A stretch of DNA of 64,000 nt from an uncultured Gammaproteobacteria bacterium (GTDB lineage: Bacteria; Pseudomonadota; Gammaproteobacteria; Arenicellales; JAANXG01), in contig CAMYNL010000003.1 in NCBI GenBank assembly GCA_947259705.1, forward strand, positions 74,568 through 138,567, in the 5' to 3' direction. The notes beneath the pieces were generated by a model. The model worked only from the letters and a program-made list of their open reading frames with translations, did no database searches and was not told where the DNA came from. Numbering within the stretch: position 1 is the stretch's first letter; every line of letters starts with the position of its first letter. This document shows, one piece after another, positions 58,473 through 64,000 of the stretch. A program made the position numbers and the translations under genes.

Positions 58473-59255
58473 ATGAGAGTACTGATCTGGATGATCTCGG
58501 CCGTCGGCCTGGTGTCGCTCCCGGCGTACGCGCAGACCGCGGAGGAACAGGGACTGGCGATCGCCGTCGAGGCTGATCAACGGGACCGTGGTTGGGGGGA
58601 TGCCACGGCGGATATGACGATGATCCTGCGTAACCGGCAGGGTGAAACGAGTGAGCGCAGGATCAGGGTCCGGACCTTGGAAGTGGAGGGCGACGGGGAC
58701 AAGTCCATGACCATCTTCGACCATCCGGCGGACGTCAACGGCACGGCGTTTCTGAGTCATACCCACGCCACGGAAGCCGACGACCAGTGGCTCTACCTGC
58801 CGGCCCTGAAACGCGTAAAGCGCATCGCCTCTGCAAACAAGTCGGGGCCCTTTGTCGGCAGCGAGTTTGCTTACGAGGACATCAGCTCACAGGAACTGCC
58901 AAAATACCGGTACAAATACCTGCGGGACGAAGCACTGGGCGGGCAGGACGCGTTCGTAGTGGAGCGTATTCCGCAGTATCGGCATTCCGGCTATACGCGG
59001 CAGGTGGTGTGGCTGGACAAAGAGCACTACCGGGTCCTGAAGGTCGAATACTTCGACCGCAAGGGCGCGCACCTGAAGACCCTTTTCGCGAGGGATTACC
59101 GTCAGTATCTGGACAAATACTGGCGCGCCCACACGATGGAGATGGTCAACCATCGGAACGGCAAGAGCACTGTCCTGTCCTGGTCAAATTTCCAGTTCGG
59201 GAACGGCTTCAGTGAACGCGATTTCGAGCGGAACAGCCTGAAACGGGTCAGGTAA
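58473..59255 (+). CDS. LolA-like outer-membrane lipoprotein-sorting protein (DUF4292/TP0789 type)
   Basis: 260 aa. Signal peptide (about 1-21, ending 'LPAYA'). LolA/VioE-like fold: 'SMTIFDHPADVNGTAFLSHT', 'WLYLPALKRVKRIASANKSGPF' and 'GSEFAYEDIS' are typical of the family often encoded next to RND/MMPL exporters. No such exporter is adjacent here. GGAGG precedes ATG 58473. Confidence 0.88.
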   Translation: MRVLIWMISAVGLVSLPAYAQTAEEQGLAIAVEADQRDRGWGDATADMTMILRNRQGETSERRIRVRTLEVEGDGDKSMTIFDHPADVNGTAFLSHTHATEADDQWLYLPALKRVKRIASANKSGPFVGSEFAYEDISSQELPKYRYKYLRDEALGGQDAFVVERIPQYRHSGYTRQVVWLDKEHYRVLKVEYFDRKGAHLKTLFARDYRQYLDKYWRAHTMEMVNHRNGKSTVLSWSNFQFGNGFSERDFERNSLKRVR

Positions 59256-59436
59256 TCGGTGGCAGCGGACCGGATCAAACCCGTTACACGGCGGTTGTAT
59301 AGCGAGTAGCTTGCCGTGCGCGGGGCACTGCCGCGCGTGCGTACCGTCATCTGGCATTTCGGTGAGCGCGAAATACAATTTCCCCGCTATACTGGTGGTT
59401 AGGCTTCGATTACCCACTTCCGAACTGAGGCGGAGC

Positions 59437-60132
59437 ATGGGCGCGCAGTCAATTCTGATCATCAATTCCAAGGGAGGCGCCGGTAAGTCCACCCTGTCGT
59501 CGAACCTTGCCAGCTATTATGCGCAGCGGGGATTACGGACCGGGATCTTTGACTTCGACCGACAGATGTCCAGCATCCGGTGGTTACAGCGCAGGCCCGA
59601 GAACGCTCCGTCCATAGCGGGAAAGACCGGCTGGGGTTACCACGACGTCAAGGAATTCGATCGGATCGTGATGGATCCGCCGGCACAGATATGCCGCAAG
59701 GATCTGGCCACCCTGGTTGCCAGGGCAGATGTGGTGATTGTTCCAGTGCTGCCTTCCCCCATCGACATTCATGCCGCCGCGGATTTCATCAGAGACCTGC
59801 TGGTAGATGCAAAGGTGCGCACCAAGCAGAAGCCTGTCGCGGTGGTCGCGAACCGCGCGCGTTCGAACACCTTGATCTACGATCAACTCAAGAGATTTCT
59901 GAACAGCCTCAATATACCTTTCGTGGCCACTATTCGCGATACGCAGAACTACATCCACGCCTCAGCGCAGGGCCTGGGAATTTTTGAGATGAACCGATCC
60001 GGGATGAAACGGGATGTCGAGCTGTGGCAGCCTTTGCTGCAATGGATCGAAGCAAAACTGCAGGCCGCAGCGGGACAGATTCCGCAGCCTGCTGGACCCG
60101 GTATGCGCCCCGTTCTGCGCGCCGTCAAGTAG
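59437..60132 (+). CDS. ParA/MinD-family ATPase, orphan
   Basis: 231 aa from ATG 59437 (MGAQSILIINSKGGAGKST). Deviant Walker A 'KGGAGKST', A-prime 'IFDFDRQMSSIRWLQRR', and Walker B-like 'FDRIVMDPPAQI'. No ParB, parS-like repeats or chemotaxis/carboxysome partner next to it. The segment between A-prime and Walker B is short. TATACT (59388-59393) could be a -10 but lacks a -35. Probably positions some cargo or regulates; target unknown. Confidence 0.88.
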   Translation: MGAQSILIINSKGGAGKSTLSSNLASYYAQRGLRTGIFDFDRQMSSIRWLQRRPENAPSIAGKTGWGYHDVKEFDRIVMDPPAQICRKDLATLVARADVVIVPVLPSPIDIHAAADFIRDLLVDAKVRTKQKPVAVVANRARSNTLIYDQLKRFLNSLNIPFVATIRDTQNYIHASAQGLGIFEMNRSGMKRDVELWQPLLQWIEAKLQAAAGQIPQPAGPGMRPVLRAVK

Positions 60133-60257
60133 CTGAAAGTAACGACCCCTCTATCCGGCCATCATCCCTGCCGATCCATCGTTTCGCGCCGGGTTGACAA
60201 GCGGGTGGTGTTGACACGACGATTGCTCGTTTCAGCGAACGCGACAAAGAGGGGCCG

Positions 60258-61145
60258 ATGGTGGAGAGAATAGGCTTTGTGGGGCCGGGCATCATGGGCC
60301 GGCCGATGGCCCTGAATCTGCTGCAGGCTGGTTACCCGGTGTGGGTCTACGCACGTACCCCGGCGCGAGCGGTGTCCCTGGCGGAGCGGGGAGCGAGTCT
60401 TTGCCCGACCCCCCGGGACGTCGGCCGCGCCGCCGATATTGTGATCACCATGGTCAGCGACACCAGCGATGTGGAGGAGGTGCTGCTGGGAGATGACGGC
60501 GTGATTGCGGGCATGCAGGAGGGTGGACTGGTGGTCGATATGAGCACCATTGCCCCGGCCGCGACGCGGCGCATGGCGAAGCGGTTCGCCGAGCAGCAGA
60601 TAGCCATGCTGGATGCCCCGGTGTCGGGGGGGGACGTCGGCGCCAGGGCCGGTACCTTGTCCATCATGGTCGGTGGCGACGCGGACGCATACCGGCGCAT
60701 GCTGCCCTTGTTCGAGGTCATGGGAAGCAGCATCGTGCATGTGGGGGAGAGCGGTGCAGGCCAGGTGGCAAAGGTCTGCAACCAGCTGGTAGTGGCCGCA
60801 AACATCGCGGCCAGCGCGGATGCCCTGCTGTTTGCGAAAGCCGCCGGGGTGGACCCCGCCAAGGTGCGCGAGGCATTGCTGGGTGGATTTGCGGCCAGTA
60901 AGGTGCTGGAGGTCCATGGCCAGCGTATGCTGGACAGGAACTTCGAACCCGGTTTCAAACTGAAGCTGCACCAGAAGGACCTGCGCATAGCGCTGGAAGC
61001 AATTGCGGACCATGGGCTCGAGCTGCGCTGTGTGGAGGCGGTAGCTGCGGGGATTCAGGAGGGAGTGGAAGCCGGCTGGGGCGAGCACGACACGTCCAGC
61101 GTGCTGCGCGTTCTTGAGGGGCATAACGGGATTGAGTTGGCGTGA
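60258..61145 (+). CDS. 2-hydroxy-3-oxopropionate/3-hydroxyisobutyrate dehydrogenase-family enzyme
   Basis: 295 aa. Rossmann 'IGFVGPGIMGRPMALNLL', substrate motif 'DAPVSGGDVGARAGTLS', catalytic Lys in 'GAGQVAKVCNQLVVAAN'. Closer to tartronate-semialdehyde reductase (GarR/GlxR) than the enzyme at 52593-53495. Overlaps the MCE lipoprotein start, an unusual partner. ATG 60258. Confidence 0.9.
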   Translation: MVERIGFVGPGIMGRPMALNLLQAGYPVWVYARTPARAVSLAERGASLCPTPRDVGRAADIVITMVSDTSDVEEVLLGDDGVIAGMQEGGLVVDMSTIAPAATRRMAKRFAEQQIAMLDAPVSGGDVGARAGTLSIMVGGDADAYRRMLPLFEVMGSSIVHVGESGAGQVAKVCNQLVVAANIAASADALLFAKAAGVDPAKVREALLGGFAASKVLEVHGQRMLDRNFEPGFKLKLHQKDLRIALEAIADHGLELRCVEAVAAGIQEGVEAGWGEHDTSSVLRVLEGHNGIELA

Positions 61146-61891
61146 TGGCGCAAACTGGATATAGGCTTGTCGGTCTGCTGGTCTTGACCAGCCTGCTGGT
61201 GGGATGCGCCAGGCAGCTGGAGGTCTCGGTCGAGTTCGAGGATGCGTGGGGACTCAGCACCGGCGCACCCGTTTATCTGGAACGACAGGTGATCGGCGAG
61301 GTCGGTGCCGTTCGGCAGCAGGCCGGCTCATACGTCGTCAGCCTGTCGCTGGACCCCGCGAAGAGCGTGGGCCTACGCCGGGGTTCTGCGGCCCTGATCA
61401 TGGAGCGTGACGGCGTAACGGCGATCGTGCTGCACAACTCCTTGCGTGGCAAGGAACCACTCGCCGAGCGGGCGCGTCTGCGGGGGCTGAATTCGCCCCT
61501 CGAATATTCCGCCTGGCAGACGACCGAGGCCGTGGACTACGCAAGTGAGTCGCTGCAACAGGTGTTCGCGACCGTCAGCGCATACCTGGAGAGCGAGCGC
61601 TGGCGCCAGCAGCAGCGTGAGATGCGCGAGCACCTGGCGCGTATGGACCAGGCCACCCAGGATGCGGTGGCCAGCATCGAGGGAGACATCGAGGCGCTTG
61701 CCGGGGAACTCAACCAGGCCGCCGGGGCCACCAACCGAAGCCTGATTGAACGCTACGAGGAACTGTCCCGGCGGTTGGCGCAGCAGATGACGGAAATGGC
61801 GAAGCATGGTCAGGAAGACGTGATCGCCCCGCTGCAGGAATTTCTGCAGGCGCTCGAACCGGCCATGGAGCAAGAGCAGAAGCAGCAGTGA
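61145..61891 (+). CDS. Lipoprotein with MCE/MlaD-like domain and coiled coil
   Basis: 248 aa from ATG 61145 (or GTG 61142). Lipobox 'LLVGCARQ' anchors it to a membrane. MCE-like part (about 26-95): 'EDAWGLSTGAPVYLERQVIGEVGAV' (read in parts) resembles MlaD-type lipid-transport domains. Then a long helical region (about 125-245) rich in Gln/Glu, likely coiled coil. Could be a small PqiB/MlaD-related envelope lipid-bridge component. No Mla ABC partner is adjacent. Confidence 0.75.
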   Translation: MAQTGYRLVGLLVLTSLLVGCARQLEVSVEFEDAWGLSTGAPVYLERQVIGEVGAVRQQAGSYVVSLSLDPAKSVGLRRGSAALIMERDGVTAIVLHNSLRGKEPLAERARLRGLNSPLEYSAWQTTEAVDYASESLQQVFATVSAYLESERWRQQQREMREHLARMDQATQDAVASIEGDIEALAGELNQAAGATNRSLIERYEELSRRLAQQMTEMAKHGQEDVIAPLQEFLQALEPAMEQEQKQQ

Positions 61892-61998
61892 GTGAACCCG
61901 CGGGGTATGGGCCGCAGCCATAGCCGAGCGCCCCGGCTCCGGTACCCGCCGCAACCCGTGCCAGCCCACGGCAGGCAAAATCCTTGCTGCAGACGGTG

Positions 61999-64000
61999 TC
62001 AGCCCCCGGCGGATCCTAGCACGTGGTCGACCCAGAGATTGGTCAGGTGCTCCTGCAGGCGGTTCTGCTGCTGCCGGGCGGACAGGTTGTCGAGGTCGAT
62101 CCACATCAAGGGCTGATCCTGCATCGCGCATGAAAACACGGCGCGTGTCCGCTGACCGCTGTCCGGGTCCACCTGCCACTGCAGGCATTGGGCACAGACA
62201 CCCTTTAGCATGCATTGCATGGGACTGCCGACGGTACCGACGATATCCACGTCCTCGCGAAACAGGTCCCGGAAGCCGGTGGCCATCGCCTGCTGCAAGC
62301 CCTGCAGCAGGCCGGTGGCGCCCATGACCAAGACATGGTCGACGGACTTCAGATCCACCGCTGCCCGTTGCTTCAGGTCTCCGCGGGCGTACCGTCTTGC
62401 CAGCTCGACGACGTCCTGTTCCGCCACCGCGATGTCCTCCGCCCGGCGCGTCTGCACCGTGGGACCCTCGGCAGTGGCCCATACGATCTGGTCGGCGGTT
62501 GTCTCCAGTTCGTCTTGGTAATAGAGATGATCCACGTGCGGATAACAGGCGAAATAGATTACCCGCACGCCCTGTGCGCGCAGGGCGGGTCCCAGCCCCA
62601 ACATCACCGCGGCTCCCCAGCTGCCGGCCACCACCAGAATGGTCTTGCCGCTCTCGACCTCGGTGGGAGCACCCGTCGGCCCCATCAATACGATCGGGTC
62701 ACCGGGACAAAGCTGCGCGGCCAGCTTCGCATTGGCGCCCCAGCGAAGCAGCAGCAGGCGCAGTTTGTCTCCATCGACGCCGGCGCCGCTGATGGTCTGC
62801 AACGGTATCTGCAGGCGAGTACCGGCAACTTTCGCGCTCAGGCTTTCGAACATCTGCAGACGGAAAAACTGGCCTGGCTTGAAGTTTCGTGCCGCCAAGG
62901 GCGCCTTCACCCACAACTCCAGCACCACCGGGTTGTCGTTCACGACACTTACCACGGTCGCCCGCAACTGGTCCTCGAGTCGGTCGAGAAACGCGGCGGC
63001 ATCGGATCCATCGTCGGTTCCGTCGGCGGCTTGCTTCAGCAGCGTCATGATCTCCGGGTAGCTGCGCTTGGCCGAGGCAATGGCTTTGACCACACTGCCG
63101 TGAAAGACTGGATGCGCGTCGCCGACAAATGTCACCCGATGGCCGTCCTTGCCATAGGAAGTGAAGGGCCCGAACTCGGCTGCCTTACAATGTTCCGCGA
63201 CCTGCACCGGCTGCACGTCATGCCTGTGCGCGATGTGAGGCAGAAAGTGGTTGTTTTCGATGGTGAATGTGCCTGGGTATTCGCCTTCGTAGATGGTGTT
63301 CGGGAAAGTGCCGGCGGCCACCAGGATGGCTCGCGCCGGCAGGCGCACTTCCTTACCCCGCGAAATCCAGCGTCCCTCGGATTTTATCCGCGGGCGACAG
63401 ACCAGTTCCGCCACATGACCGAACCGGTCGAGCTCGACGCGAACAGGATCCATGCCCTCGAGATAATAGACGCCTTCCTCCATGGCCTTGACGATTTCCT
63501 CGTGGTTGCGGAGATAGGCCGGCGATTCGTTGATGCTGCGTCGGTAGACGATGGTCACACCGCCCCAGTCACGCAACAGCGATATGAAATCCGGCTCTAT
63601 ACCCTCACGCTCAGCCCGCTCGCGTTCCGTCCGGATCTGTCGCCCGTGTCGGAGAAACTCCTGCAATGTGTCCCTGCTCTCCGGATCGAGAGCCATGGTC
63701 ACATCAGCGTCCCCGCGTTGTTTCGTCAAGACCTCGTAACGTGACAGTATTTTCTCGACCTGCACGATGTAATAAGCCTGCACCTCGGTGGCGGTATCGA
63801 TGGCGGTGAGACCGCCGCCGATGACTACTGCCGGCAGCCGTATCTGAAGGTTCGCAAGGCTGTCTGGTTTCGCCGCACCTGTGAGCTGGAGAGCCATCAG
63901 AAAGTCATTGGCCTGTCGCATGCCGCGAGCCAGGCTGTTGCCCATGTTAATGACACGTGGCAGACCCGCACCGTTGGCCACGCAGACGTGGTCGAAACCA
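61999..64000 (-). CDS. Fused GltD-like flavoprotein and PyrK-like ferredoxin reductase (partial)
   Basis: The reading frame continues past 64000, so the N-terminus is missing (at least 667 aa present). First part: NAD(P)H/FAD oxidoreductase like the glutamate synthase small subunit ('AVVIGGGLTAIDTATEV', 'ARAILVAAGTFPNT'). Second part: ferredoxin-NADP reductase/PyrK type with 'NFKPGQFFRLQMF', an NAD(P) site 'VVAGSWGAAVMLGLGPAL' and a C-terminal 2Fe-2S Cys set (CMLKGVCAQC plus one Cys in 'FSCAMQD'). Resembles fused sulfide dehydrogenase/NfnAB-like electron-transfer proteins; role unknown. Confidence 0.85.
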   Translation of the reverse strand, partial: GFDHVCVANGAGLPRVINMGNSLARGMRQANDFLMALQLTGAAKPDSLANLQIRLPAVVIGGGLTAIDTATEVQAYYIVQVEKILSRYEVLTKQRGDADVTMALDPESRDTLQEFLRHGRQIRTERERAEREGIEPDFISLLRDWGGVTIVYRRSINESPAYLRNHEEIVKAMEEGVYYLEGMDPVRVELDRFGHVAELVCRPRIKSEGRWISRGKEVRLPARAILVAAGTFPNTIYEGEYPGTFTIENNHFLPHIAHRHDVQPVQVAEHCKAAEFGPFTSYGKDGHRVTFVGDAHPVFHGSVVKAIASAKRSYPEIMTLLKQAADGTDDGSDAAAFLDRLEDQLRATVVSVVNDNPVVLELWVKAPLAARNFKPGQFFRLQMFESLSAKVAGTRLQIPLQTISGAGVDGDKLRLLLLRWGANAKLAAQLCPGDPIVLMGPTGAPTEVESGKTILVVAGSWGAAVMLGLGPALRAQGVRVIYFACYPHVDHLYYQDELETTADQIVWATAEGPTVQTRRAEDIAVAEQDVVELARRYARGDLKQRAAVDLKSVDHVLVMGATGLLQGLQQAMATGFRDLFREDVDIVGTVGSPMQCMLKGVCAQCLQWQVDPDSGQRTRAVFSCAMQDQPLMWIDLDNLSARQQQNRLQEHLTNLWVDHVLGSAGG

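Noticed and set aside
60194-60216. Two exact TTGACA boxes 17 bp apart before the dehydrogenase gene
   Set aside because: Neither has a recognisable -10 element at 16-18 bp, so no promoter is called.
62215-63744. 509-codon plus-strand frame opposite the flavoprotein gene
   Set aside because: Antisense shadow of a clearly homologous gene; no recognisable motifs or ribosome site.

Overview
The window is chromosomal DNA of a GC-rich gammaproteobacterium. The run leuCDB-asd-fimV-truA-trpFBA-accD-folC-SPOR-cvpA-purF-metZ is the arrangement known from Pseudomonas and purple-sulfur/Ectothiorhodospira-type gammaproteobacteria. Three features fit a halophilic or alkaliphilic Chromatiales-like organism: a multi-subunit Na+/H+ antiporter cluster, a two-component system whose kinase carries a sodium-symporter domain, and a fused GltD-like flavoprotein. 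The species cannot be named from the sequence. I saw no rRNA, tRNA, CRISPR array, insertion sequence or prophage.

Layout. Positions 1-514 hold the 3' part of an MFS transporter that looks broken by a 22-nt insertion. Positions 519-950 encode an unknown protein on the minus strand. Positions 1073-18904 are a long co-directional biosynthesis block: leucine, aspartate semialdehyde, FimV, TruA, tryptophan, AccD, FolC, SPOR protein, CvpA, PurF, MetZ and an exported unknown. lpxH and ppiB follow on the minus strand. Positions 20413-27063 hold ilvB-ilvN-ilvC, psd, pssA and leuA; leuA is preceded by a candidate 31-codon leader peptide ending in Leu-Leu-Leu-Arg-Arg. Positions 27162-32569 carry UDG, rimI, a GT2 glycosyltransferase, mltD, a methyltransferase, rnhA and dnaQ/epsilon.

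Positions 32604-39915 (minus strand) form an Mrp-type antiporter cluster in the archaeal Mbh-like order E-F-G-(MbhD/E+B)-C-D, followed by two more antiporter-like subunits and a 90-aa two-helix protein. Divergent from it (40041-46741) are a 66-aa membrane protein, a 998-aa histidine kinase with a sodium:solute symporter domain, a sigma-54-dependent response regulator and a sodium:solute symporter. Two reverse-complementary 15-bp palindromes (19-bp shared pattern) flank the kinase/regulator genes. The one before the symporter lies about 100 bp upstream of a good sigma-54 -24/-12 promoter, so it is probably the regulator's enhancer site. A small membrane protein, a TPR protein, two opposite-strand membrane proteins and acetyl-CoA synthetase (acs) follow. 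I infer an acetate/carboxylate uptake and activation module, possibly coordinated with sodium/proton homeostasis.

Positions 50790-64000 are a looser accessory stretch: MBL-fold hydrolase, dodecin, two 3-hydroxyisobutyrate-dehydrogenase-like enzymes, a class III aminotransferase, YSC84/SYLF protein, EamA transporter, endonuclease I, GST-like protein, LolA-like protein, orphan ParA ATPase, MCE-like lipoprotein, and the C-terminal part of a fused flavoprotein/iron-sulfur oxidoreductase running off the window.
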